Assembly (NCBI RefSeq): GCF_029227915.1
Contig: NC_079886.1
Span: 27,072,501-27,136,500 of the forward strand
Origin: Hydractinia symbiolongicarpus
Lineage: Eukaryota; Cnidaria; Hydrozoa; Anthoathecata; Hydractiniidae
Length of the DNA stretch: 64,000 nt
Direction: 5' to 3'
The stretch's first letter is position 1; each line of letters starts with the position of its first letter. Positions 20,504 through 34,290 of the stretch are shown piece by piece. Below the pieces are notes generated by a model. That model was not told the origin of the DNA. It made no database searches and saw only the letters and a program-made list of their open reading frames with translations. Position numbers and translations under genes: made by a program.

Positions 20504-22531
20504 GGGAAATGAGTTTACTCCCAGTTTACTTTCTTTGTATACTTTTTGACAATACGGGCCGAATCTGGGATTTACGGGAAATCGCGGGTTTTCGTTTGCC
20601 GGAGATTGAACTCCTTTTATTCAGCGTCTCATCAAAAATGAAATCGTTTTTGAAAACTACAAGTCTCATGCGTTATAGTGGTGAAAAAATAATTTAAAAA
20701 ATTGTTCGGGAAATGAGTTTACTCCCAGTTTACTTTCTTTGTATACATTCGACTATACGGGTCAAGCCCGGGATTTACGGGAAATCGCGGGTTTTCGTTT
20801 GCCGGCGATTAAACTCCTTTTATTCAGCGTCTCATCAAAAACGAAATCATTATTGAAAACTACAAGTCTCATGCGTTTTAGTGGTGAAAAATAATTTAAA
20901 GAATCGTTCGGGAAATGAGTTTACTCCCTGGGTACTTTCTTTGTATACATGTGATTATACGGGCCAAGCCCGGGATTTACGGGAAATCGCGGGGTTTCGT
21001 TTACCAGCGATTAAATTTCTTTTATTCAGCGTCTCATCAAAAATGAAATCATTTTTGAAAACTACAAGTCTCATGCGTTTTAGTGGTGAAAAAGTAATTT
21101 AAAAAATCGTTCGGGAAATGAGTTTACTCCTGGGTACTTTCTTTGTATACATTCGACTATACGGGCCGATTCCAGGATATACGGGAAATCGCGGGTTTTC
21201 GTTTGCCGGCGATTAAACTCCTTTTATTCAGCGTCTCATCAAAAATGAAATCATTTTTAAAAACTACAAGTCTCATGCGTTTTAATGGTGAAAAAATAAT
21301 TTAAAGAATCGTTCGGGAAATGAGTTTACTCCCTGGGTACTTTCTTTGTATACTTTTGACTATACGGGCCGAGTCCTGGATTTACGGGAAATTGCGAGTT
21401 TTCGTTTGCCGGCGATTAAACTCCTTTTATTCAGCGTCTCATCAAAAATGAAATCGTTTTTGAAAACTACAAGTCTTATGCGTTTTAGTGGTGAAAAAAA
21501 TAATTTAAAAAATCGTTCGGGAAATGGGTTTACTCCTGGGTACTTTCTTTGTATACATTCGACTATACGGGCCGATTCCAGGATATACGGGAAATCGCGG
21601 GTTTTCGTTTGCCGGCGATTAAACTCTTTTTAATCAGCGTCTCATCAAAAATGAAATCGTTTTTGAAAACTACAAGTCTTATGCGTTTTAGTGGTGAAAA
21701 AAATAATTTAAAAAATCGTTCGGGAAATGGGTTTACTCCTGGGTACTTTCTTTGTATACATTCGACTATACGGGCCGATTCCAGGATATACGGGAAATCG
21801 CGGGTTTTCGTTTGCCGGCGATTAAACTCTTTTTAATCAGCGTCTCATCAAAAATGAAATCATTTTTAAAAACTAAAAGTTTCATGCGTTTTAGTGGTGA
21901 AAAAATAATTTAAAGAATCGTTCGGGAAATGAGTTTACTCCCTGGGTACTTTCTTTGTATACATTTGATTATACGGGCCAAGCCCGGGATTTACGGGAAA
22001 TCGCGGGTTTTCGTTTACCGGCGATTAAATTTCTTTTATTCAGCGTCTCATCAAAAATGAAATCATTTTTGAAAACTACAAGTCTCATGCGTTTTAGTGG
22101 TGAAAAAATAATTTAAAAAATCGTTCGGGAAATGAGTTCACTCCCTGCGTACTTTCTTTGTATACATTCGACTATACGGCTAAGCCCAGGATTTACGGGA
22201 AATCGCGGGTTTTCGTTTGCCGGCGATTAAACTCCTTTTATTCAGCGTCTCATCAAAAATGAAATCATTTTTGAAAACTACAAGTCTCATGCGTTTTAAT
22301 GGTGAAAAAATAATTTAAAGAATCGTTCGGGAAATGAGTTTACTCCCTGGGTACTTTCTTTGTATACTTTTGACTATACGGGCCGAGTCCTGGATTTACG
22401 GGAAATTGCGGGTTTTCGTTTGCCGGCGATTAAACTCCTTTTATTCAGCGTCTCATCAAGAATGAAATCGTTTTTGAAAACTACAAGTCTTATGCGTTTT
22501 AGTGGTGAAAAAATAATTTAAAAAATTGTTC
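20504..22531 (+). repeat. 10-mer HOR, copy 1 (2028 bp)
   Basis: Order J A' K L M N N2 O P/L M', starts 20504, 20708, 20910, 21113, 21315, 21519, 21722, 21924, 22127, 22329. Markers: GAAATTGCGAG in M, GAAAAAGTAATTT in the K tail, and a P head fused to an L tail (22127-22328). Confidence 0.9.
22127..22328 (+). repeat. Hybrid monomer P/L
   Basis: P head (GTTCACTCCCTGCG, CGGCTAAGCCCAGG) and L tail (GCGTTTTAATGG, six-A). Also at 24155 and 25979, one per 10-mer copy. Confidence 0.85.
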
Positions 22532-24559
22532 GGGAAATGAGTTTACTCCCAGTTTACTTTCTTTGTATACTTTTTGACAATACGGGCCGAATCTGGGATT
22601 TACGGGAAATCGCGGGTTTTCGTTTGCCGGAGATTGAACTCCTTTTATTCAGCGTCTCATCAAAAATGAAATCGTTTTTGAAAACTACAAGTCTCATGCG
22701 TTATAGTGGTGAAAAAATAATTTAAAAAATTGTTCGGGAAATGAGTTTACTCCCAGTTTACTTTCTTTGTATACATTCGACTATACGGGTCAAGCCCGGG
22801 ATTTACGGGAAATCGCGGGTTTTCGTTTGCCGGCGATTAAACTCCTTTTATTCAGCGTCTCATCAAAAACGAAATCATTATTGAAAACTACAAGTCTCAT
22901 GCGTTTTAGTGGTGAAAAATAATTTAAAGAATCGTTCGGGAAATGAGTTTACTCCCTGGGTACTTTCTTTGTATACATGTGATTATACGGGCCAAGCCCG
23001 GGATTTACGGGAAATCGCGGGGTTTCGTTTACCAGCGATTAAATTTCTTTTATTCAGCGTCTCATCAAAAATGAAATCATTTTTGAAAACTACAAGTCTC
23101 ATGCGTTTTAGTGGTGAAAAAGTAATTTAAAAAATCGTTCGGGAAATGAGTTTACTCCTGGGTACTTTCTTTGTATACATTCGACTATACGGGCCGATTC
23201 CAGGATATACGGGAAATCGCGGGTTTTCGTTTGCCGGCGATTAAACTCCTTTTATTCAGCGTCTCATCAAAAATGAAATCATTTTTAAAAACTACAAGTC
23301 TCATGCGTTTTAATGGTGAAAAAATAATTTAAAGAATCGTTCGGGAAATGAGTTTACTCCCTGGGTACTTTCTTTGTATACTTTTGACTATACGGGCCGA
23401 GTCCTGGATTTACGGGAAATTGCGAGTTTTCGTTTGCCGGCGATTAAACTCCTTTTATTCAGCGTCTCATCAAAAATGAAATCGTTTTTGAAAACTACAA
23501 GTCTTATGCGTTTTAGTGGTGAAAAAAATAATTTAAAAAATCGTTCGGGAAATGGGTTTACTCCTGGGTACTTTCTTTGTATACATTCGACTATACGGGC
23601 CGATTCCAGGATATACGGGAAATCGCGGGTTTTCGTTTGCCGGCGATTAAACTCTTTTTAATCAGCGTCTCATCAAAAATGAAATCGTTTTTGAAAACTA
23701 CAAGTCTTATGCGTTTTAGTGGTGAAAAAAATAATTTAAAAAATCGTTCGGGAAATGGGTTTACTCCTGGGTACTTTCTTTGTATACATTCGACTATACG
23801 GGCCGATTCCAGGATATACGGGAAATCGCGGGTTTTCGTTTGCCGGCGATTAAACTCTTTTTAATCAGCGTCTCATCAAAAATGAAATCATTTTTAAAAA
23901 CTAAAAGTTTCATGCGTTTTAGTGGTGAAAAAATAATTTAAAGAATCGTTCGGGAAATGAGTTTACTCCCTGGGTACTTTCTTTGTATACATTTGATTAT
24001 ACGGGCCAAGCCCGGGATTTACGGGAAATCGCGGGTTTTCGTTTACCGGCGATTAAATTTCTTTTATTCAGCGTCTCATCAAAAATGAAATCATTTTTGA
24101 AAACTACAAGTCTCATGCGTTTTAGTGGTGAAAAAATAATTTAAAAAATCGTTCGGGAAATGAGTTCACTCCCTGCGTACTTTCTTTGTATACATTCGAC
24201 TATACGGCTAAGCCCAGGATTTACGGGAAATCGCGGGTTTTCGTTTGCCGGCGATTAAACTCCTTTTATTCAGCGTCTCATCAAAAATGAAATCATTTTT
24301 GAAAACTACAAGTCTCATGCGTTTTAATGGTGAAAAAATAATTTAAAGAATCGTTCGGGAAATGAGTTTACTCCCTGGGTACTTTCTTTGTATACTTTTG
24401 ACTATACGGGCCGAGTCCTGGATTTACGGGAAATTGCGGGTTTTCGTTTGCCGGCGATTAAACTCCTTTTATTCAGCGTCTCATCAAGAATGAAATCGTT
24501 TTTGAAAACTACAAGTCTTATGCGTTTTAGTGGTGAAAAAATAATTTAAAAAATTGTTC
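22532..24559 (+). repeat. 10-mer HOR, copy 2 (2028 bp)
   Basis: Same ten monomers and private markers as 20504-22531, at exactly +2028 bp. By eye the two copies are almost identical, so the duplication is recent. Confidence 0.9.
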
Positions 24560-26383
24560 GGGAAATGAGTTTACTCCCAGTTTACTTTCTTTGTATACAT
24601 TCGACTATACGGGTCAAGCCCGGGATTTACGGGAAATCGCGGGTTTTCGTTTGCCGGCGATTAAACTCCTTTTATTCAGCGTCTCATCAAAAACGAAATC
24701 ATTATTGAAAACTACAAGTCTCATGCGTTTTAGTGGTGAAAAATAATTTAAAGAATCGTTCGGGAAATGAGTTTACTCCCTGGGTACTTTCTTTGTATAC
24801 ATGTGATTATACGGGCCAAGCCCGGGATTTACGGGAAATCGCGGGGTTTCGTTTACCAGCGATTAAATTTCTTTTATTCAGCGTCTCATCAAAAATGAAA
24901 TCATTTTTGAAAACTACAAGTCTCATGCGTTTTAGTGGTGAAAAAGTAATTTAAAAAATCGTTCGGGAAATGAGTTTACTCCTGGGTACTTTCTTTGTAT
25001 ACATTCGACTATACGGGCCGATTCCAGGATATACGGGAAATCGCGGGTTTTCGTTTGCCGGCGATTAAACTCCTTTTATTCAGCGTCTCATCAAAAATGA
25101 AATCATTTTTAAAAACTACAAGTCTCATGCGTTTTAATGGTGAAAAAATAATTTAAAGAATCGTTTGGGAAATGAGTTTACTCCCTGGGTACTTTCTTTG
25201 TATAGTTTTGACTATACGGGCCGAGTCCTGGATTTACGGGAAATTGCGAGTTTTCGTTTGCCGGCGATTAAACTCCTTTTATTCAGCGTCTCATCAAAAA
25301 TGAAATAGTTTTTGAAAACTACAAGTCTTATGCGTTTTAGTGGTGAAAAAAATAATTTAAAAAATCGTTCGGGAAATGGGTTTACTCCTGGGTACTTTCT
25401 TTGTATACATTCGACTATACGGGCCGATTCCAGGATATACGGGAAATCGCGGGTTTTCGTTTGCCGGCGATTAAACTCTTTTTAATCAGCGTCTCATCAA
25501 AAATGAAATCGTTTTTGAAAACTACAAGTCTTATGCGTTTTAGTGGTGAAAAAAATAATTTAAAAAATCGTTCGGGAAATGGGTTTACTCCTGGGTACTT
25601 TCTTTGTATACATTCGACTATACGGGCCGATTCCAGGATATACGGGAAATCGCGGGTTTTCGTTTGCCGGCGATTAAACTCTTTTTAATCAGCGTCTCAT
25701 CAAAAATGAAATCATTTTTAAAAACTAAAAGTTTCATGCGTTTTAGTGGTGAAAAAATAATTTAAAGAATCGTTCGGGAAATGAGTTTACTCCCTGGGTA
25801 CTTTCTTTGTATACATTTGATTATACGGGCCAAGCCCGGGATTTACGGGAAATCGCGGGTTTTCGTTTACCGGCGATTAAATTTCTTTTATTCAGCGTCT
25901 CATCAAAAATGAAATCATTTTTGAAAACTACAAGTCTCATGCGTTTTAGTGGTGAAAAAATAATTTAAAAAATCGTTCGGGAAATGAGTTCACTCCCTGC
26001 GTACTTTCTTTGTATACATTCGACTATACGGCTAAGCCCAGGATTTACGGGAAATCGCGGGTTTTCGTTTGCCGGCGATTAAACTCCTTTTATTCAGCGT
26101 CTCATCAAAAATGAAATCATTTTTGAAAACTACAAGTCTCATGCGTTTTAATGGTGAAAAAATAATTTAAAGAATCGTTCGGGAAATGAGTTTACTCCCT
26201 GGGTACTTTCTTTGTATACTTTTGACTATACGGGCCGAGTCCTGGATTTACGGGAAATTGCGGGTTTTCGTTTGCCGGCGATTAAACTCCTTTTATTCAG
26301 CGTCTCATCAAGAATGAAATCGTTTTTGAAAACTACAAGTCTTATGCGTTTTAGTGGTGAAAAAATAATTTAAAAAATCGTTC
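24560..26383 (+). repeat. 10-mer HOR, copy 3, lacking J (1824 bp)
   Basis: Offset 1824 bp from copy 2; the 204-bp J monomer is precisely missing, so M' joins directly to A'. Private changes are TATAGTTTTG and GAAATAGTTTTTG in its M (25167-25370); the second puts a stop in the sense frame. Confidence 0.9.
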
Positions 26384-29300
26384 GGGAAATGAGTTTACTC
26401 CTGGGTACTTTCTTTGTATACATTCGACTATACGGACCGATTCCAGGATAAACGGGAAATCGCGGGTTTTCGTTTGCCGGCGATTAAACTCCTTTTATTC
26501 AGCGTCTCATCAAAAATGAAATCATTTTTAAAAACTACAAATCTCATGCGTTTTAGTGGTGAAAAAATAATTTAAAGAATCGTTCGGGAAATGAGTTTAC
26601 TCCCTGGGTACTTTCTTTGTATACTTTTGACTATACGGGCCGAGTCCTGGATTTACGGGAAATCGCGGGTTCTCGTTTGCCGGAGATTAAACTCCTTTTA
26701 TTCAGTGTCTCATCAAGAATGAAATCGTTTTTGAAAACTACAAATCTTATGCGTTTTAGTGGTAAAAAATTAATTTAAAAAATCGTTCGGGAAATGAGTT
26801 TACTCCCAGTTTACTTTCTTCGTATAAATTCGACTATATGGGTCAAGCCCGGGATTTATGGGAACTCTCGGGTTTTCGTTTGCCGGCGATTAAACTCCTT
26901 TTATTCAGCGTCTCATCAAAAATGAAATCATTTTTGAAAACTACAAGTCTCATGCGTTTTAGTGGTGAAAAAATAATTTAAAAAATTGTTCGGGAAATGA
27001 GTTTACTCCCAGTTTACTTTCTTTGTATACTTTTTGACAATACGGGCCGAATCTGGGATTTACGGGAAATCGCGGGTTTTCGTTTGCCGGAGATTGAACT
27101 CCTTTTATTCAGCGTCTCATCAAAAATGAAATCGTTTTTGAAAACGACAAGTCTCATGCGTTATAGTGGTGAAAAAATAATTTAAAAAATTGTTCGGGAA
27201 ATGAGTTTACTCCCAGTTTACTTTCTTTGTATACATTCGACTATACGGGTCAAGCCCGGGATTTACGGGAAATCGCGGGTTTTCGTTTGCCGGCGATTAA
27301 ACTCCTTTTATTCAGCGTCTCATCAAAAACGAAATCATTATTGAAAACTACAAGTCTCATGCGTTTTAGTGGTGAAAAATAATTTAAAGAATCGTTCGGG
27401 AAATGAGTTTACTCCCTGGGTACTTTCTTTGTATACATGTGATTATACGGGCCAAGCCCGGGATTTACGGGAAATCGCGGGGTTTCGTTTACCAGCGATT
27501 AAATTTCTTTTATTCAGCGTCTCATCAAAAATGAAATCATTTTTGAAAACTACAAGTCTCATGCGTTTTAGTGGTGAAAAAGTAATTTAAAAAATCGTTC
27601 GGGAAATGAGTTTACTCCTGGGTACTTTCTTTGTATACATTCGACTATACGGGCCGATTCCAGGATATACGGGAAATCGCGGGTTTTCGTTTGCCGGCGA
27701 TTAAACTCCTTTTATTCAGCGTCTCATCAAAAATGAAATCATTTTTAAAAACTACAAGTCTCATGCGTTTTAATGGTGAAAAAATAATTTAAAGAATCGT
27801 TCGGGAAATGAGTTTACTCCCTGGGTACTTTCTTTGTATACTTTTGACTATACGGGCCGAGTCCTGGATTTACGGGAAATTGCGAGTTTTCGTTTGCCGG
27901 CGATTAAACTCCTTTTATTCAGCGTCTCATCAAAAATGAAATCGTTTTTGAAAACTACAAGTCTTATGCGTTTTAGTGGTGAAAAAAATAATTTAAAAAA
28001 TCGTTCGGGAAATGGGTTTACTCCTGGGTACTTTCTTTGTATACATTCGACTATACGGGCCGATTCCAGGATATACGGGAAATCGCGGGTTTTCGTTTGC
28101 CGGCGATTAAACCCTTTTTAATCAGCGTCTCATCAAAAATGAAATCGTTTTTGAAAACTACAAGTCTTATGCGTTTTAGTGGTGAAAAAAATAATTTAAA
28201 AAATCGTTCGGGAAATGGGTTTACTCCTGGGTACTTTCTTTGTATACATTCGACTATACGGGCCGATTCCAGGATATACGGGAAATCGCGGGTTTTCGTT
28301 TGCCGGCGATTAAACTCTTTTTAATCAGCGTCTCATCAAAAATGAAATCATTTTTAAAAACTAAAAGTTTCATGCGTTTTAGTGGTGAAAAAATAATTTA
28401 AAGAATCGTTCGGGAAATGAGTTTACTCCCTGGGTACTTTCTCTGTATACATTTGATTATACGGGCCAAGCCCGGGATTTACGGGAAATCGCGTGTTTTC
28501 GTTTACCGGCGATTAAATTTCTTTTATTCAGCGTCTCATCAAAAATGAAATCATTTTTGAAAACTACAAGTCTCATGCGTTTTAGTGGTGAAAAAATAAT
28601 TTAAAAAATCGTTCGGGAAATGAGTTCACTCCCTGCGTACTTTCTTTGTATACATTCGACTATACGGCTAAGCCCAGGATTTACGGGAAATCGCGGGTTT
28701 TCGTTTGCCGGCGATTAAACTCCTTTTATTTAGCGTCTCATCAAAAACGAAATCATTTTTGAAAACTACAAGTCTCATGCGTTTTAGTGGTGAAAAATAA
28801 TTTAAAGAATCGTTCGAGAAATGAGTTTACTCCCTGGGTACTTTCTTTGTATACATTTGACTATACGGGCCGAATCTGGGATTTACGGGAAATCGCAGGT
28901 TTTCGTTTGCCTGAGATTAAACTCCTTTTATTCAGCGTCTCATCAAAAATGAAATCGTTTTTAAAAACTACAAGTCTTATGCGTTTTAGTGGTAAAAAAT
29001 TAATTTAAAAAATCGTGCGGGAAATGAGTTTACTCCCAGTTTACTTTCTTTGTATACATTCCACTATACGGGTCAAGCCCGGGATTTACGGCAAATCGCG
29101 GGTTTTCGTTTCCCGGCGATTAAACTACTTTTATTCAGCGTCTCATCAAAAATGAAATCATTTTTGAAAACTAAAAGTCTCATGCATTTTAGTGGTGAAA
29201 AAATAATTTAAAGAATCGTTTGGGAAATGAGTTTACTCCCTGGGTACTTTCTTTGTATACTTTTCACTGTACGGGCCGAGTCCGTGATATACGGAAAATC

Positions 29301-31047
29301 GCGGGTTCTCGTTTGCCGGAGATTAAACTCCTTTTATTCAGTGTCTCATCAAGAATGAAATCGTTTTTGAAAACTACAAATCTTATGCGTTTTAGTGGTA
29401 AAAAATTAATTTAAAAAATCGTTCGGGAAATGAGTTTACTCCCAGTTTACTTTCTTCGTATAAATTCGACTATATGGGTCAAGCCCGGGATTTATGGGAA
29501 CTCTCGGGTTTTCGTTTGCCGGCGATTAAACTCCTTTTATTCAGCGTCTCATCAAAAATGAAATCATTTTTGAAAACTACAAGTCTCATGCGTTTTAGTG
29601 GTGAAAAAATAATTTAAAAAATTGTTCGGGAAATGAGTTTACTCCCAGTTTACTTTCTTTGTATACTTTTTGACAATACGGACCGAATCTGGGATTTACG
29701 GGAAATCGCGGGTTTTCGTTTGCCGGAGATTGAACTCCTTTTATTCAGCGTCTCATCAAAAATGAAATCGTTTTTGAAAACTACAAGTCTCATGCGTTAT
29801 AGTGGTGAAAAAATAATTTAAAAAATTGTTCGGGAAATGAGTTTACTCCCAGTTTACTTTCTTTGTATACATTCGACTATACGGGTCAAGCCCGGGATTT
29901 ACGGGAAATCGCGGGTTTTCGTTTGCCGGCGATTAAACTCCTTTTATTCAGCGTCTCATCAAAAACGAAATCATTATTGAAAACTACAAGTCTCATGCGT
30001 TTTAGTGGTGAAAAATAATTTAAAGAATCGTTCGGGAAATGAGTTTACTCCCTGGGTACTTTCTTTGTATACATTTGATTATACGGGCCAAGCCCGGGAT
30101 TTACGGGAAATCGCGGGGTTTCGTTTACCAGCGATTAAATTTCTTTTATTCAGCATCTCATCAAAAATGAAATCATTTTTGAAAACTACAAGTCTCATGC
30201 GTTTTAGTGGTGAAAAAATAATTTAAAAAATCGTTTGGGAAATGAGTTTACTCCTGGGTACTTTCTTTGTATACATTCGACTATACGGGCCGATTCCAGG
30301 ATATACGGGAAATCGCGGGTTTTCGTTTGCCGGCGATTAAACTCCTTTTATTCAGCGTCTCATCAAAAATGAAATCATTTTTAAAAACTACAAGTCTCAT
30401 GCGTTTTAATGGTGAAAAAATAATTTAAAGAATCGTGCGGGAAATGAGTTTACTCCCTGGGTACTTTCTTTGTATACTTTGGACTATACGGGCCGAGTCC
30501 TGGATTTACGGGAAATTGCGGGTTTTCGTTTGCCGGCGATTAAACTCCTTTTATTCAGCGTCTCATCAAAAATGAAATCGTTTTTGAAAACTACAAGTCT
30601 TATGCGTTTTAGTGGTGAAAAAAATAATTTAAAAAATCGTTCGGGAAATGGGTTTACTCCTGGGTACTTTCTTTGTATACATTCGACTATACGGGCCGAT
30701 TCCAGGATATACGGGAAATCGCGGGTTTTCGTTTGCCGGCGATTAAACTCTTTTTAATCAGCGTCTCATCAAAAATGAAATCATTTTTAAAAACTAAAAG
30801 TCTCATGCGTTTTAGTGATGAAAAAATAATTTAAAGAATCGTTCGGGAAATGAGTTTACTCCCTGGGTACTTTCTTTGTATACATTTGATTATACGGGCC
30901 AAGCCCGGGATTTACGGGAAATCGCGGGTTTTCGTTTACCGGCGATTAAATTTCTTTTATTCAGCGTCTCATCAAAAATGAAATCATTTTTGAAAACTAC
31001 AAGTCTCATGCGTTTTAGTGGTGAAAAAATAATTTAAAAAATCGTTC
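26384..31047 (+). repeat. Rearranged alpha-like stretch
   Basis: Order L M/H I J A' K L M N N2 O P F'/F G H I J A' K L M N2 O. Monomers 26992-28614 match 22532-24154 at +4460 bp. The monomer at 28816-29018 has the F' head (GAGAAATGAG) but an F tail (CGTGC), so it links the late part of alpha back to G H I J. Confidence 0.83.
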
Positions 31048-33682
31048 GGGAAATGAGTTCACTCCCTGGGTACTTTCTTTGTATACTTTTCACTGTACGG
31101 GCCGAGTCCGTGATATACGGAAAATCGCGGGTTTTCGTTTGCCGGAGATTAAACTCCTTTTATTCAGCGTCTCATCAAGAATGAAATCGTTTTTGAAAAC
31201 TACAAATCTTATGCGTTTTAGTAGTAAAAAAATAATTTAAAAATCGTTCGGGAAATGAGTTTACTCCCAGTTTACTTTCTTCGTATAAATTCGACTATAT
31301 GGGTCAAGCCCGGGATTTACGGGAACTCTCGGGTTTTCGTTTGCCGGCGATTAAACTCCTTTTATTGAGCGTCTCATCAAAAATGAAATCATTTTTGAAA
31401 ACTACAAGTCTCATGCGTTTTAGTGGTGAAAAAATAATTTAAAGAATCGTTCGGGAAATGAGTTCACTCCCTGCGTACTTTCTTTGTATACTTTTGACTA
31501 TACGGGCCGAATCTGGAATTTACGGGAAATCGCAGGTTTTCGTTTGCCTGAGATTAAACTCCTTTTATTTAGCGTCTCATCAAGAATGAAATCGTTTTTA
31601 AAAACTACAAGTCTTATGCGTTTTAGTGGTAAAAAATTAATTTAAAAAATCGTGCGGGAAATGAGTTTACTCCCAGTTTACTTTCTTTGTATACATTCCA
31701 CTATACGGGTCAAGCCCGGGATTTACGGCAAATCGCGGGTTTTCGTTTGCCGGCGATTAAACTACTTTTATTCAGCGTCTCATCAAATATGAAATCATTT
31801 TTGAAAACTACAAGTCTCATGCGTTTTAGTGGTAAAAAAATAATTTAAAAAATCGTTCGGGAAATGAGTTTACTCCCAGTTTACTTTCTTTGTATACATT
31901 CCACTATACGGGTCAAGCCCGGGATTTACGGGAACTCTCGGGTTTTCGTTTGCCGGCGATTAAACTCCTTTTATTCAACATCTCATCAAAAATGAATTCA
32001 TTTTTGAAAACTACAAGTCTCATGCGTTTTAGTGGTGGAAAAATAATTTAAAAAATCGTTCGGGAAATGAGTTTACTCCTGTGTACTTTCTTTGTATACA
32101 TTCGACTATACGGGCCGATTCCAGGATATACGGGAAATCGCGGGTTTTCGTTTGCCGGCGATTAAACTCCTTTTATTCAGCGTCTCATCAAAAATAAAAT
32201 CATTTTTAAAAACTAAAAGTCTCATGCGTTTTAGTGATGAAAAAATAATTTAAAGAATCGTTCGGGAAATGAGTTTACTCCCTGGGTACTTTCTTTGTAT
32301 ACATTTGATTATACGGGCCAAGCCCGGGATTTACGGGAAATCGCGGGTTTTCGTTTACCGGCGATTAAATTTCTTTTATTCAGCGTCTCATCAAAAATGA
32401 AATCATTTTTGAAAACTACAAGTCTCATGCGTTTTAGTGGTGAAAAAATAATTTAAAAAATCGTTCGGGAAATGAGTTCACTCCCTGGGTACTTTCTTTG
32501 TATACTTTTCACTGTACGGGCCGAGTCCGTGATATACGGAAAATCGCGGGTTTTCGTTTGCCGGAGATCAAACTCCTTTTATTCAGCGTCTCATCAAGAA
32601 TGAAATCGTTTTTGAAAACTACAAATCTTATGCGTTTTAGTAGTAAAAAAATAATTTAAAAATCGTTCGGGAAATGAGTTTACTCCCAGTTTACTTTCTT
32701 CGTATAAATTCGACTATATGGGTCAAGCCCGGGATTTACGGGAACTCTCGGGTTTTCGTTTGCCGGCGATTAAACTCCTTTTATTGAGCGTCTCATCAAA
32801 AATGAAATCATTTTTGAAAACTACAAGTCTCATGCGTTTTAGTGGTGAAAAAATAATTTAAAGAATCGTTCGGGAAATGAGTTCACTCCCTGCGTACTTT
32901 CTTTGTATACTTTTGACTATACGGGCCGAATCTGGAATTTACGGGAAATCGCAGGTTTTCGTTTGCCTGAGATTAAACTCCTTTTATTTAGCGTCTCATC
33001 AAGAATGAAATCGTTTTTAAAAACTACAAGTCTTATGCGTTTTAGTGGTAAAAAATTAATTTAAAAAATCGTGCGGGAAATGAGTTTACTCCCAGTTTAC
33101 TTTCTTTGTATACATTCCACTATACGGGTCAAGCCCGGGATTTACGGCAAATCGCGGGTTTTCGTTTGCCGGCGATTAAACTACTTTTATTCAGCGTCTC
33201 ATCAAATATGAAATCATTTTTGAAAACTACAAGTCTCATGCGTTTTAGTGGTAAAAAAATAATTTAAAAAATCGTTCGGGAAATGAGTTTACTCCCAGTT
33301 TACTTTCTTTGTATACATTCCACTATACGGGTCAAGCCCGGGATTTACGGGAACTCTCGGGTTTTCGTTTGCCGGCGATTAAACTCCTTTTATTCAACAT
33401 CTCATCAAAAATGAATTCATTTTTGAAAACTACAAGTCTCATGCGTTTTAGTGGTGAAAAAATAATTTAAAAAATCGTTCGGGAAATGAGTTTACTCCTG
33501 TGTACTTTCTTTGTATACATTCGACTATACGGGCCGATTCCAGGATATACGGGAAATCGCGGGTTTTCGTTTGCCGGCGATTAAACTCCTTTTATTCAGC
33601 GTCTCATCAAAAATAAAATCATTTTTAAAAACTACAAGTCTCATGCGTTTTAATGGTGAAAAAATAATTTAAAGAATCGTTC
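31048..33682 (+). repeat. 7-mer HOR (1419 bp) in two copies
   Basis: H' I' Q G'' R L'' O at 31048-32466, then H' I' Q G'' R L'' at 32467-33682. Shared rare states: TCTGGAATTT in Q, TTTTATTGAGCG in I', TTCAACATCTC plus ATGAATTCAT in R, CTCCTGTGTAC in L''. Subtypes Q, R and H' enter the window here. Confidence 0.9.
31986..32007. other. Fully perfect 22-bp palindrome variant
   Basis: An A-to-T change makes the centre GAATTC, so the whole 22 bp is self-complementary. A second copy is at 33405-33426 in the duplicated 7-mer. Confidence 0.85.
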
Positions 33683-34290
33683 GGGAAATGAGTTTACTCC
33701 CAGTTTACTTTCTTTGTATACATTCCACTATACGGGTCAAGCCCGGGATTTACGGCAAATCGCGGGTTTTCGTTTGCCGGCGATTAAACTACTTTTATTC
33801 AGCGTCTCATCAAATATGAAATCATTTTTGAAAACTACAAGTCTCATGCGTTTTAGTGGTAAAAAATTAATTTAAAAAATCGTTCGGGAAATGAGTTTAC
33901 TCCCAGTTTACTTTCTTTGTATACATTCCACTATACGGGTCAAGCCCGGGATTTACGGGAACTCTCGGGTTTTCGTTTGCCGGCGATTAAACTCCTTTTA
34001 TTCAGCGTCTCATCAAAAATGAAATCATTTTTGAAAACTACAAGTCTCATGCGTTTTAGTGGTGAAAAAATAATTTAAAAAATCGTTCGGGAAATGAGTT
34101 TACTCCTGGGTACTTTCTTTGTATACATTCGACTATACGGGCCGATTCCAGGATATACGGGAAATCGCGGGTTTTCGTTTGCGGGCGATTAAACACCTTT
34201 TATTCAGCGTCTCATCAAAAATGAAATCATTTTTAAAAACTACAAGTCTCATGCGTTTTAATGGTGAAAAAATAATTTAAAGAATCGTTC

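Noticed and set aside
20504-24559. Assembly duplication artefact for the two near-identical 2028-bp units
   Set aside because: I cannot exclude it without reads, but the J loss and private changes in copy 3 and the related copy at 26992-28614 fit real array evolution better.
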